Positions 29,205-38,017 of a stretch of 64,000 bases of DNA are shown one piece after another. The stretch lies in NCBI RefSeq assembly GCF_007747655.1, contig NZ_CP036274.1, positions 1,550,001 to 1,614,000 on the forward strand, in the 5' to 3' direction. How positions within the stretch are numbered: position 1 is the stretch's first letter; every line of letters starts with the position of its first letter. Under the pieces are notes generated by a model, which was not told the DNA's origin, did no database searches, and was given only the letters and a program-made list of their open reading frames with translations. This stretch comes from Anatilimnocola aggregata. GTDB taxonomy: Bacteria > Planctomycetota > Planctomycetia > Pirellulales > Pirellulaceae. Made by a program: the position numbers and the translations under genes.

Positions 29205-30974
29205 TTATTCCGCTGTCTTACTGGCCTGGCCACCTTTGACGCTCTTCACCTGCACTTGCAGCGGGCTTTCACCTTCGACGAGCCAGCGCACATAGGTTAC
29301 GCCATAGCTGCCAATCGAATTGAGCTTGATTTTTTGCGGCTCGCGCTTTTGCTCCTGCGGATCTTTGAAGAACGGTTCGCTGCTCTTCAGCCCCAGCACC
29401 ACCTTCTGCAATTTCGCGCCGCTTAGTTCCACCGTATCGGGCGGCGTGATCCGCCGCTGCACATCGGCGGCCGAGTGCGTGGGAACCAGTTTGCGGTTCT
29501 CGATAATGGCAGTCACTTCGGTCAGTCCGCCGCCAAGATCTTTTTTCGTCACCGACTGGATCGAGACCAGCGGCAACTCGTCGGCATGGTAGAGAGTGAA
29601 GGCCATGTTCCGGTGGCATTCTTCTTCGAGCAAAAACGATGGCGGTTGCCGGATCCAGTTTTTGCGCATGCCGCCGACTTCGATCTTGCCGTACTGCGGA
29701 TGATTGATTTCTTTCCAGCCCGAGAACCCCTCGCCGAGCAGCAAGTACTTATCGAATAGGTGCTGCGTTTCGTTGCTGCCGAAAAAACCATCGTGGCCGG
29801 TCGTGCGAAAGAAATTGAACGGCGTGAACAGCTCATTTGTAAAGGTCCAGACGCCGCGGCTTTGATGCAGCCAATCGACTTCGCCACCCCACACTTCGTA
29901 CAGATCGTTGGCGATGTTCATGTAGCGATAACCAGGCAACATTTGCTCGGCCCGTTTGCCGAGCACGTCGTACACCTTCAGATCCGAGCCTTCAAAGCTG
30001 TCTTCTTTTGCGCCAGGGCCACGCAGGATCATGCCCCCCGCGTTGTGATAGGACTGAGCACCAGCGATGTTCGGCCGCGTCGCAATAAAGTCGGCCACAA
30101 AGCGATTCTCGAGGATCGAATACGGATAGCGATGCGCACCGTTCTGCACGTAATCAGGCTGCCAGTTCCAACCCCAATCGCGATTCGGGTCGTAATAGCC
30201 GTCGCTATCTTCGTTCACGCGGCCGTCGCCGTCGTTGTCCTTTCCTTCCTGACCGAGAATCGTGAACTCGCCCTTCTCGCCGTCCTTCACCGGCACCAGC
30301 AGGTTCGGATGATCGGCGTGCGGCTTGTAGCGGCCGTTCTTATCGCGCACGCGCATCATGGTGATGCTGCCGTCTCCGTCCAGATCGTCCGGGCCATCTT
30401 CATCGACGAGCCCATCTTTATCGTCATCCACCGGTCGCTGACCGCTGCGGGGCGAGTGCGTGGTGTTGGCTTCATAGAAGTGAGCATCGCGACTATCGGG
30501 GCTCATCATCGGCATCAGAAAGAAGACTCGCTCGTCGAGCAGCCGCTCGATGGTTTTGCTCTCGCCGCGCATTTCGAGCAGCGTCCAAGCGGTGTACAGG
30601 ACCACTTCGCTGGCTTGAATTTCGTTGGCGTGAATGGCACCGTCGATCCACATGGCCGGGCGACTCTGGTCGTCCCCCTTGGCAAAGTTCGTAACCGTGA
30701 GTACCCACATCTCGCGCTTGCCATAAGTCGTGCCGAGCGACTTCAGCTGGGCGAATTCCGGATAAGCCTTTGCCAGATCGTGCAGCAGCTTGGTGCTCTC
30801 GGCATAGTCGTGATATCGGTTCCACTGCGCGGGAACCTTCGGCGAGGACGGCGAACCGATGGCCTGGTAAGGAGTCTTTTCTTTGGGTTTGGAAGCTTCC
30901 TTGTCTTGTGCCGCCACGACAGAAGTCAGCAAGGTGACGATGCCAAGAACTGCCAATGTCCCCAATCTTTTCAC
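29205..30974 (-). CDS. M14 zinc carboxypeptidase, secreted
   Basis: Exported metallocarboxypeptidase of about 589 residues. I place the start at GTG 30974, preceded by GGGGAG, because it begins a signal peptide (VKRLGTLAVLGIVTLLTSVVAA). The frame is open 57 codons further to 31145, but that stretch is a translated intergenic repeat. Zinc ligands are in HANE (GAIHANEIQASE), the third His in YHNAGGMIL, and the catalytic Glu candidate in FTNELFTP. Asp-rich DDDKDGLVDEDG and DLDGDGSI loops look calcium-binding. It lies just downstream of its paralogue. Confidence 0.9.
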   Translation of the reverse strand: MKRLGTLAVLGIVTLLTSVVAAQDKEASKPKEKTPYQAIGSPSSPKVPAQWNRYHDYAESTKLLHDLAKAYPEFAQLKSLGTTYGKREMWVLTVTNFAKGDDQSRPAMWIDGAIHANEIQASEVVLYTAWTLLEMRGESKTIERLLDERVFFLMPMMSPDSRDAHFYEANTTHSPRSGQRPVDDDKDGLVDEDGPDDLDGDGSITMMRVRDKNGRYKPHADHPNLLVPVKDGEKGEFTILGQEGKDNDGDGRVNEDSDGYYDPNRDWGWNWQPDYVQNGAHRYPYSILENRFVADFIATRPNIAGAQSYHNAGGMILRGPGAKEDSFEGSDLKVYDVLGKRAEQMLPGYRYMNIANDLYEVWGGEVDWLHQSRGVWTFTNELFTPFNFFRTTGHDGFFGSNETQHLFDKYLLLGEGFSGWKEINHPQYGKIEVGGMRKNWIRQPPSFLLEEECHRNMAFTLYHADELPLVSIQSVTKKDLGGGLTEVTAIIENRKLVPTHSAADVQRRITPPDTVELSGAKLQKVVLGLKSSEPFFKDPQEQKREPQKIKLNSIGSYGVTYVRWLVEGESPLQVQVKSVKGGQASKTAE

Positions 30975-30990
30975 AAGACTCCCCGGGTGG

Positions 30991-31122
30991 CACGGGCCCT
31001 GCCCGTGTTGATCTGCCGAACAGGCTTCGACCAGCAACGACCCTTCGCAAAAAGGTTCGTTGTTCGCTTGGAGTTGCGAGGCGACGCTCCCGAGCCGATC
31101 CAGCACTGGCTGAATGCCAGTG
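30991..31122. repeat. Intergenic hairpin element in the leader of the M14 gene
   Basis: Two perfect stems lie in the 170-base leader: CACGGG/CCCGTG at 30991-31007 and CACTGGC/GCCAGTG with a 5-base loop at 31104-31122. The stretch reads as open frame in line with the peptidase but has no signal-peptide or family character. It resembles dispersed planctomycete intergenic repeats. Confidence 0.55.
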
Positions 31123-31149
31123 GCCCCCTCATGAGATGACTTCATGTTG

Positions 31150-32904
31150 TTAATCTTTCAGTTGAATCGTCTTGGTCACTTCGCCCACGGCCGGTGCCCA
31201 GAGCCGCAACTTCACTTCACTGGGGGCTTTGTCGGGAAAACGAAGGAGCCAGGTTTCTTCAGCAGTGCCGGTGAGCCCAGCAAGGCGTTTGATTTCGGTG
31301 CGGGCATGACCTTTGAGGAAAACCGTTTCCTTGGGGATTTCGATTTCGAGTTGCAGCGGATAGGGAATGCCATTCACGCTCCCCATTTCCGGCATCGTGG
31401 AGAGATAGCCCGCATTGGCAGCTGTGGCTTTCACGCGGTACACGCCGCCGCCGAGCGACTCCGCGGTGGCTGCGCGCAGTTCCAGGTTCGGCAATGATTC
31501 GGGTAGCTTCTGCAGGAAAGCGAGGTGCTTCTCGGCGAGCGCCTCGAGTTCCTTGGCTGGCGGATTCACATCGACGAGCGGCTTGAAGCCCCCCACTTCG
31601 ACTTTCTGACGCGGAAAGTCAGGATGTTTGATCTCTTTCCATTCGACGAAGCCATCCATGTCGTTGGCCTTGAGCCAGTTCAGCAGATTGATCTGCTCGC
31701 TGCCGCGCTTCTCGCCGGAGTGCTTTTTCTCTTCTTTCTTCTCGCCGTCCTTGTCTTCCTCTTTCACTTCCTCCTTTTTGGGCGAAGTCTTTGGCACCCA
31801 CCAGGCACGAGCATTGAGCGACCAACGGCCATAGTGAAAATAGGCCCAGCTGCTGAAGGCGCCTTGTACATCTGGCGGAGTGGGAGCATCGCTGCCACCG
31901 TGAGTCTTGCGATAGGCTTCGGCCAGGTAATCGATGGCTGTCGCATCGCTCCCCAGGATGTTCTTGCGAATGCGATCCTTTTCGGTTTGAGCGTTTGCCT
32001 TCCAAGGATGGAACAGGTTGTCGTCGGTCGAGAAAGTGAAGACCGCGGCGACGTTCACCTGGTCGAACAGAAAATCGGCGATTGCGCGGCACTCGGGTTC
32101 TGACACGGCATTCGGCCCCGTGTTGGGCTGGAACGGTTTGTAGCCAAACGTGAAGTTGCGATCGAGCGCCACGCCATCGCCGGCATCTTCGTTCCACTGC
32201 TCATCGTGGTCGTCGTCGATTCCTTCGCTCAGCAGCTTGTAGCGGCCGCGCTCGTTTTTCTTGGGGTCAGCAGTGATGAGCACTCGCGGGTCATCGGGAT
32301 GCAGCATCAGCGTGCCATCGGGGTCTTCGATCCGCATCTGCGTGATGTAGCCGTCGCCATTCAGATCGTTCGGCGGATCTTCGCCGAAAGCGAAATCGCG
32401 ATCGTCGTCGGTTTTCCGGTCGTTGCCCGCAGGCACGCGATAGGGACTCGCAAAGCACCTTTCGCTGCCATCCGGTTCGGGGCGCGGAATAATGTGCAGC
32501 GTGACGCGCTCGAGCAGTTGCTTCACCCCTTCGTCGTCGGCCTTGGCCACAATCTGCTGCGCCAGTCGCAGGGCCAGTTCGCCACCGATTAAGTGCGAAC
32601 CTTGCACGTTCCCCACGATGGCCAGCGCGGGCTTGTTGGTCAGCGGTTTGACTTCACCACGGGCAATGGTGATGAGCCAGATATCGCGGCCGCCGGCGCT
32701 CTTGCCGAGCGACTTTACCGTGACCAATTCGCTTTCGGCCAGCTTGTTGACAGCTGCCGAAAACGGCTCGAACTGCAAATAGCCATCCAGTGCCGGATTG
32801 ACCGGTTTCGCATCCGGCTCGGCACTCTCTTGAGCGACGGCCATCGTCACCAGCGCCAGCCAGACCGCCAAACCGCGTGAAAGAAGGGGCATAATCCGCA
32901 TCAT
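31150..32904 (-). CDS. M14-like carboxypeptidase paralogue lacking zinc ligands
   Basis: Exported protein of about 584 residues starting near the double ATG at 32904/32901, which begins a signal peptide (MPLLSRGLAVWLALVTMAVA). It aligns along its length with the M14 peptidase downstream (KSLGKSAGGRDIWLITIARGE, then NDLNGDGYITQMRIEDPDG). At the zinc site, HANE is replaced by QGSH, the YHNAGG histidine region reads FSTDDN, and the catalytic Glu segment is absent. A Lys/Glu-rich insert lies at about residues 375-395. It is probably a non-catalytic binding paralogue. Same strand as its partner, likely one transcript. Confidence 0.82.
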   Translation of the reverse strand: MMRIMPLLSRGLAVWLALVTMAVAQESAEPDAKPVNPALDGYLQFEPFSAAVNKLAESELVTVKSLGKSAGGRDIWLITIARGEVKPLTNKPALAIVGNVQGSHLIGGELALRLAQQIVAKADDEGVKQLLERVTLHIIPRPEPDGSERCFASPYRVPAGNDRKTDDDRDFAFGEDPPNDLNGDGYITQMRIEDPDGTLMLHPDDPRVLITADPKKNERGRYKLLSEGIDDDHDEQWNEDAGDGVALDRNFTFGYKPFQPNTGPNAVSEPECRAIADFLFDQVNVAAVFTFSTDDNLFHPWKANAQTEKDRIRKNILGSDATAIDYLAEAYRKTHGGSDAPTPPDVQGAFSSWAYFHYGRWSLNARAWWVPKTSPKKEEVKEEDKDGEKKEEKKHSGEKRGSEQINLLNWLKANDMDGFVEWKEIKHPDFPRQKVEVGGFKPLVDVNPPAKELEALAEKHLAFLQKLPESLPNLELRAATAESLGGGVYRVKATAANAGYLSTMPEMGSVNGIPYPLQLEIEIPKETVFLKGHARTEIKRLAGLTGTAEETWLLRFPDKAPSEVKLRLWAPAVGEVTKTIQLKD

Positions 32905-32978
32905 CGTTAGAGAGGGAAGCGCGCAACCAATCAACCATAGCATAGTCAAAAGCGGCGGACTTCTCCCGCCAGCTTGTC

Positions 32979-33371
32979 TCAGCGCCGCGCGGTCAGTTTT
33001 CGCAGGTAGGCAAAGCTGCTGAACACCGCCCAGACGAGCGCGATGATCGTCGCCGCCAGGCAGCTGAAGGCAAAGCGCTCCAGCTGCTGATTGGGGAGCA
33101 AATAGAAGAGGACCGCCGCCGCGGCAATCACCAGCCCGGCATAGAACAGTCGCCAGCCGGCAAAACAATTCGCCGCGTACCAGATGATCGGATCGTCCAG
33201 CGTCGCCTTCACCCGAAAACCATACAGCGGATTCGGGTTGACCCAGCCGCGCATCAGCGGCACCGCCAGCAGCGACATGAAGAGCCCAGTGGTCACATAA
33301 ATGGAGAGGAGAAGTAGCATGCGTGCGGAGAGGTCGAAGGTTCGAATTAGTTTTGCCCTGTTTGACTCCAT
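32979..33371 (-). CDS. SdpI-like small membrane protein
   Basis: Protein of about 130 residues with four hydrophobic helices. The segment VNPNPLYGFRVKATLDDPIIWYAAN matches the SdpI/YhfL family, whose best-studied member confers immunity to the SdpC toxin in Bacillus. No toxin gene is adjacent, so immunity is not implied. The start is uncertain: ATG at 33371 or at 33320. It begins 38 bases after the lipoprotein stop on the same strand. Confidence 0.65.
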   Translation of the reverse strand: MESNRAKLIRTFDLSARMLLLLSIYVTTGLFMSLLAVPLMRGWVNPNPLYGFRVKATLDDPIIWYAANCFAGWRLFYAGLVIAAAAVLFYLLPNQQLERFAFSCLAATIIALVWAVFSSFAYLRKLTARR

Positions 33372-33408
33372 TAGGCCCGAAGCGCCGGCGCTATGCCAGC
33401 CCGAAGCG

Positions 33409-34044
33409 CTATTCCTTGGCCCACTCTCGGAGCTTGCGGGCCTTTTCATGGAGCCGAGTTTGCGCGTCGGGCGAGTCGGCGATCGTGGCTATGCGCAAGT
33501 ATTCAGCAGCGCCGAAGAGGATCGCCGCGCGGTGAGCAGGGGAACTTGAACCCACTTCCAGCGTCACTTGCGGCTCAGCATCGCCGTGCATCGCTAGGGG
33601 CAACAAAGAATCCAAAGCCCTCTCTTGGGCTTCCAAATCATAGGCCGGGGTCCAAGCAATATGATCGACTTGTTCCAGCGAGTCGATTTCTACAAGTTCG
33701 AAGCCCGGACGGTATGCGCGCAGGGCCAGTGAAGCGCTCGACCGGTAGTCGTAGTTCAATGCCCCCATGAAAAGATAAACCCCGACGGGCAGAGATGGCT
33801 TAATTTGTGTTGCCACCTGGCCAGTCTCGGACACCGGAATCTCGGCAAGAGTTTCCCTCTCAGACCTCGAAAAATCAAGCTTGGACTGCACGCTATCAAC
33901 CCGAAAGACGCGAACCTCTCCCACTGGGGCGTCGAGTTGCAAAGCCTGCGTGTAGTCAAGTTTGGGGTAGACGTAGGGAATGACACAGCCGCCGACACAA
34001 GGCAGGCAGACGACGCACACGACAAAGAGAAAGGCTCGGTGCAT
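33409..34044 (-). CDS. Hypothetical lipoprotein
   Basis: Protein of 211 residues with a lipoprotein-type signal (FVVCVVCLPCVGGC, lipobox Cys20), so it is probably anchored in a membrane. The mature part has no recognised domain; the C-terminal helices are charged and Ala-rich. It lies upstream of the SdpI-like gene on the same strand and may be co-transcribed. Confidence 0.7.
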   Translation of the reverse strand: MHRAFLFVVCVVCLPCVGGCVIPYVYPKLDYTQALQLDAPVGEVRVFRVDSVQSKLDFSRSERETLAEIPVSETGQVATQIKPSLPVGVYLFMGALNYDYRSSASLALRAYRPGFELVEIDSLEQVDHIAWTPAYDLEAQERALDSLLPLAMHGDAEPQVTLEVGSSSPAHRAAILFGAAEYLRIATIADSPDAQTRLHEKARKLREWAKE

Positions 34045-34174
34045 GAGCTTTTAAGGGTGCCAGCGTCCACCGATTGCGGATTGAACATTCGTGGCGAGTT
34101 AAGTAGGGACTGGCGCGATTTCTGTCAACGTAAGATCGTCCAGAATGAAGTCGACGGTTGACTAACGGCTTTGA

Positions 34175-34576
34175 TCAATTGCTAGATCGAATGGTGAGAG
34201 CGGCGATCGCGATGGCTCCGCCGACGACATTCAGCAGCACGATCAGCAAGCCGACTCCGACGATGGTTTGCGTCCCTTCATCCATCTTCGCGCGCTTGTT
34301 GCGCGTGAATTGGGTGACCAGGATGCCGCAGACCCAGCTCCAGTGGAGCATCAGGTGCACGAGTATGCCGAGCGCGAGCGTGGCGATAACGCCGAACTGA
34401 AACGTGCTCCACTGCTGGTAGTTGTAGCCCCACAAATACCAGCCTGCGGCGTCGGGACCGGGGGGAAAGACAAACCGGACGATGACGGCGGTCGCCATCA
34501 ACAGGGTGAAGTTGACGAGCAGTAAAGCGTCGAGCAGGAAGTTGATTTGGGAACGCGACAAGTGCATGGTGATCAC
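34175..34576 (-). CDS. DUF4405-like membrane protein
   Basis: Protein of 130-133 residues with about three or four hydrophobic helices and histidines placed as in small cytochrome-b-like membrane proteins (LMLHWSWVCGILV). The family resembles DUF4405. GTG 34576 or ATG 34567 could be the start. It is the last gene of the cbb3 oxidase block, 15 bases after the TauE/SafE-like gene, so a role in oxidase assembly or electron transfer is plausible but inferred. Confidence 0.65.
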   Translation of the reverse strand: MITMHLSRSQINFLLDALLLVNFTLLMATAVIVRFVFPPGPDAAGWYLWGYNYQQWSTFQFGVIATLALGILVHLMLHWSWVCGILVTQFTRNKRAKMDEGTQTIVGVGLLIVLLNVVGGAIAIAALTIRSSN

Positions 34577-34591
34577 AGGCTGGGGACAAAG

Positions 34592-35350
34592 CTATTTCGT
34601 GGAGTTCGATTCGGCGGTGCAGAGCGGGCAACCGGCCGTCGGACGATCGCCCCACGAAACATACGAGAGACCACGAGCCAGCGACACGACGCCCGTGAGG
34701 ACGAGGCACCAGGCGGCAAAGCCGAACAACCAACGGCGCGAGCCCAGACTCAGCAGTTGGCCGGTGGTTCCTGCCAACACCAGCAGCGGCATGGTGCCAA
34801 GACCAAACACGAGCATGGTCGCGCCCCCCAGCAGTACCTGGTGCGTGCTAGCCGCCAAGGTGAGCATGCCGTAGAGCAAGCCACAGGGAAGAAAGCCGGT
34901 GCAGACACCCGCGATCAAGGCACCGGTATGACCTTGCCCGCGAAAGAACGGCGCGAAGAGCAAACCGCAACTGCCGCTGTGATGGAGATTTACGGGAGTC
35001 AATTGTTTCATGCCGAACAGGCGTTGAAGCAGTTGTCGGAGCTTCGTTGCGAGGCCCGTCTCTTGCAGCCCTTTAACGATGAAGACGACTCCCGCGATGA
35101 TCGCGAACATGGCCGGGACGTTGATCAGCGAGGCCGTGTGACGTGCGGTCCATTCGCCGCTGAAACCGGCCATCAGTCCGAGGAAAGAGTAACTCAGAAG
35201 TCGCCCCACGGAGTAGAGCAACTGTCGGACGAAGGCCACGGACCAGCTCTTGGCGCCGGTGCTAATCCCAATCGCCAGGGGACCACACATTCCCAGGCAA
35301 TGAGCAGTTCCGAGCACTCCGGCCACGAAGACCAGCGGCAATTCGATCAC
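34592..35350 (-). CDS. UreH/TauE-SafE-like membrane protein of the cbb3 cluster
   Basis: Membrane protein of 252 residues with about six helices. The N-terminal GVLGTAHCLGMCGPLAIGIS and the later GVCTGFLPCGLLYGML each hold a Cys in a conserved small-residue context, typical of the UreH-like/DsbD-related group found in oxidase clusters, and suggestive of copper handling. It overlaps the end of the copper ATPase gene by 4 bases (35347-35350), so translation is coupled. Role in oxidase metal supply is known for related proteins but not shown here. Confidence 0.78.
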   Translation of the reverse strand: MIELPLVFVAGVLGTAHCLGMCGPLAIGISTGAKSWSVAFVRQLLYSVGRLLSYSFLGLMAGFSGEWTARHTASLINVPAMFAIIAGVVFIVKGLQETGLATKLRQLLQRLFGMKQLTPVNLHHSGSCGLLFAPFFRGQGHTGALIAGVCTGFLPCGLLYGMLTLAASTHQVLLGGATMLVFGLGTMPLLVLAGTTGQLLSLGSRRWLFGFAAWCLVLTGVVSLARGLSYVSWGDRPTAGCPLCTAESNSTK

Positions 35351-37500
35351 GGGGACACCTCCGTGGCGATCGATAGAGGAGGATGTTCTTCATCCTCGAC
35401 AGGTCGTGGTGCTTCGAACCGCGCGAGTGCCAATGAGTTTGTGACCACAAACAGGCCGCTCAGGCCCATCGCAATTGCGGCGATGACCGGATGGAGCCAA
35501 CCGGCGGCGGCAAGTCCGAGGCCGATGACGTTGTAGCCCAGTGCCCAGACGAGATTCCAACGGAGTGCGTGGCGCGTAGTAATAGCCAAACGACGTAGAA
35601 ACAGGAGGGAACTCAAATCGTTACGCAACAGACAAATCGGAGCGGAGTGGCGGGCGATATCGGTTCCGCCGGCCAGCGAAATGCCGACATCGGCAGTCGC
35701 CAAGGCGGGGGCGTCATTGATGCCGTCGCCAACCATCGCCACGGGGCCGTTGCTATGAGAGAGCGACTTGATGGCCAGCAGCTTTGCTTCCGGCAGCAGT
35801 TCCGCTCGGTAGCTCAGGCCCAGGCTGGTCGCCAGATGCCTGGCGCGCGAGTCACGATCGCCAGTGAGCATCAACAGATTCAGCTGTTCGGCGGCCAGTT
35901 GTTGCAGCGTGTTCTTGACGCCGGAGCGCAACTGCTCGGAGAACAAGAACTGTGCTCGCACCCGGCCACCCCAGGCCACGAGCGTTTCCGCAGTTGCATC
36001 GTCAGCGGGCAAACTCAGTTCGCGGCAATCTTGGTGGCACGCTTCAAGCCAGCGGCGATTGCCGAGAAGGACATCGGTACCCAACTCGGGCGAGTAACCA
36101 ACAACACCTCGTCCTGGCAAGTGCCGGGAGTTGGTGACACCACTGAAACTTGCTTGATGAGAGTGCTCCTCTCGACACCAGTCAGCCAGAGATTGCGCCA
36201 AAGGATGGGTCGAGTCGATGACCAGATCGTTCACATGAGCGGAGACCTGAGAGAGCGAGACGCCGGGAGCGAGGTTGTAAGCGGTGAGTTGAGGCTGGCC
36301 CGTCGTGAGCGTGCCGGTCTTGTCGAAGCAGATCGTCTTCACTGCTGCGAACTGCGTGAGCGCATCTCCGCTGCGGATCAGAATTCCTGCCTGCGCGGCA
36401 CGAGCAATCGCAGCCCACAAGGCCATGGGAGTGGCCAGACCCAAGCTGCAGGGGCAGGCAATGACCAGCACAGCCACAGCCGCGAGCAGGCCCTGTTCGA
36501 ATTGGCCGCGGCTGACATGAATCGCCAACGTACCCAGGGCCAACATCAGCACAACCGGAAGAAACCAGCGGCTGATGCGTTCGGCAAGGCGCTCATAGTG
36601 CGAGCGGGAGGCCGTACCTTGTTTGACGGCTGCGATCATCTTGGCGATCGTTCCTTCGCCCGCAGCTGACGTGGCTGCGATGACCAGCGGACCATCCAGC
36701 ACCAGCGTGCCGCTGTAGACGAGTGCTTCGCCGAACTTGTGCGCGGGAGCGCTCTCACCAGTGACTGCCTGCTCGTCGACAAGGGCTTCCCCTTGTTGAA
36801 CGATTCCATCGGCGACGATTCGCTCGCCGGGCAAGACACGAAACCATTCGCCGGGCTGCAGATCGCTGGCCGGCACAATAGTCTCGACGTTGTTCATCCA
36901 CTTGCGCACCGTATCGGGCAACAGTTGCGACATCGCACGCAGGGCAGCGGTCGTTTGCAGCTTGCCGTTGGCTTCGAGCCATTTGCCGAGTGTGACGCCG
37001 AGCAGAATCGCGCAGGCAACTTCGCAGTAGATATGCCCGCCGAACATCACCGAGTAAACAGAGTAGCCCATCGCGGCGGCGACTCCCACGATCAGCAGCA
37101 CGCTCATCGAACTACGTCCCGCCAGGAGTTCGCGCCGCGCGTCTTTCACAATCGGGGGACCGAGCAGCAACAGCACGGGCAACGAGAACAGCAGCGAGGC
37201 CGAGCGAAACAGGCCATACCAGGCCGAGGCGAGTTCATTTGTGGCCGATGTCTCGGACCACAACAGCAGCGTGCAAACCATCACGTTCATCGAGAAGAAG
37301 ACGGACAACCCCAGCTTGGTCATCGTCCAGCGAGATTGCGCTTCGTCACCGCTGCTGGCAGCGATCGAAGCAGCAAACCGACAACCGTAACAGCAGTATT
37401 GATGTCCTGCTTCATCGGTGGCCGCGCCGTGCGTGATGGGCAGTTCGCAAAAATCGCACTGTGCGCGATCGTTGGCAACTTGGCCCGCGATAGATGCCAT
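35347..37500 (-). CDS. ccoI: Copper-transporting P-type ATPase of the CcoI/FixI type
   Basis: P1B-type ATPase of about 717 residues needed to supply copper to the cbb3 oxidase. An N-terminal Cys motif set (CDFCELP, CCYGC) replaces a classic HMA domain, as in FixI proteins. Membrane motif ACPCSLGLATP, phosphorylation site DKTGTLT and hinge GDGINDAPALATADVGIS are all present. The start is set at ATG 37500: codons further upstream lie in another frame over the preceding 58-residue gene. No Shine-Dalgarno sequence is obvious, consistent with translational coupling. Confidence 0.9.
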   Translation of the reverse strand: MASIAGQVANDRAQCDFCELPITHGAATDEAGHQYCCYGCRFAASIAASSGDEAQSRWTMTKLGLSVFFSMNVMVCTLLLWSETSATNELASAWYGLFRSASLLFSLPVLLLLGPPIVKDARRELLAGRSSMSVLLIVGVAAAMGYSVYSVMFGGHIYCEVACAILLGVTLGKWLEANGKLQTTAALRAMSQLLPDTVRKWMNNVETIVPASDLQPGEWFRVLPGERIVADGIVQQGEALVDEQAVTGESAPAHKFGEALVYSGTLVLDGPLVIAATSAAGEGTIAKMIAAVKQGTASRSHYERLAERISRWFLPVVLMLALGTLAIHVSRGQFEQGLLAAVAVLVIACPCSLGLATPMALWAAIARAAQAGILIRSGDALTQFAAVKTICFDKTGTLTTGQPQLTAYNLAPGVSLSQVSAHVNDLVIDSTHPLAQSLADWCREEHSHQASFSGVTNSRHLPGRGVVGYSPELGTDVLLGNRRWLEACHQDCRELSLPADDATAETLVAWGGRVRAQFLFSEQLRSGVKNTLQQLAAEQLNLLMLTGDRDSRARHLATSLGLSYRAELLPEAKLLAIKSLSHSNGPVAMVGDGINDAPALATADVGISLAGGTDIARHSAPICLLRNDLSSLLFLRRLAITTRHALRWNLVWALGYNVIGLGLAAAGWLHPVIAAIAMGLSGLFVVTNSLALARFEAPRPVEDEEHPPLSIATEVSP

Positions 37501-37511
37501 GAAGGGAGCGC

Positions 37512-37688
37512 TCAAAACCTTTGGAACAGTTCTACTCGCAAGGAAGGAAATACATATCGAATGGTGTAAACAATCGCGAAGATCCAAAAGCCGATCCAGA
37601 TTACGCGCACGTACCAGGGAATGGCGTTTCCCACGTAATCGTGAAATCGTTGATCGCTCTCGGGAGTTGTGGGGTCAGGCTGCGTCAT
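37512..37688 (-). CDS. Small single-helix protein resembling the CcoP N-terminal anchor
   Basis: A 58-residue protein with start ATG 37688 and stop TGA 37512-37514. A polar N-terminus precedes FHDYVGNAIPWYVRVIWIGF and a hydrophobic helix ending VYTIRYVFPS. The pattern, a charged stretch, NxxPxW and then one helix, is like the N-terminal anchor of CcoP (which has DGI-EYDNPLPRWW), but no cytochrome domain follows. It sits between CcoO-side genes and the copper ATPase, with 20 and 11 bases to its neighbours. Confidence 0.75.
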   Translation of the reverse strand: MTQPDPTTPESDQRFHDYVGNAIPWYVRVIWIGFWIFAIVYTIRYVFPSLRVELFQRF

Positions 37689-37708
37689 GGTTCACTTGGT
37701 TCGGGGAG

Positions 37709-38017
37709 TTACTTTTGTTGGTCGAGCAAGGCTTCGCGGTCGAGCATTTGCTGTTTGGGCTTTTCGATATCGCGGAACATACCGCGACCGGCTGCCCACA
37801 GCAGCAGGCAAAAAAAGCCCAGGCTGGCGAGCAAATAATTCATGATGGGTGCGACGGCAAACGCGCCGCCGGACTCACCGCGGGCGACGTTGATCAACTC
37901 GATGAACTTGCCAATGAAGCCGTAGCCGCTGGGAATGAGGATCAGGACCGCGAGCAGAATCGTCACGCGAAACTGCCACTCGCTGGCCTCTGGTTGTGAG
38001 GTTGATTTCGCGTTCAT
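37709..38017 (-). CDS. Small two-helix membrane protein of the cbb3 operon
   Basis: Protein of 102 residues with hydrophobic helices at about 18-38 and 58-77. No family is recognised; it could be an oxidase accessory protein. Its start ATGA overlaps the stop of CcoO by 4 bases (38014-38017), so translation is coupled. The charged C-terminus (EKPKQQMLDREALLDQQK) probably lies in the cytoplasm. Confidence 0.75.
   Translation of the reverse strand: MNAKSTSQPEASEWQFRVTILLAVLILIPSGYGFIGKFIELINVARGESGGAFAVAPIMNYLLASLGFFCLLLWAAGRGMFRDIEKPKQQMLDREALLDQQK

Noticed and set aside
29760-31139. Plus-strand open frame of 459 codons
   Set aside because: It lies antisense to the M14 peptidase and leader repeat; the composition is Val/Arg/His-rich shadow sequence and no homology is recognised.
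34547-35536. Plus-strand open frame of 329 codons
   Set aside because: Antisense to the TauE/SafE-like and copper ATPase genes, rich in Arg/Gln/His, with no start signal or domain.
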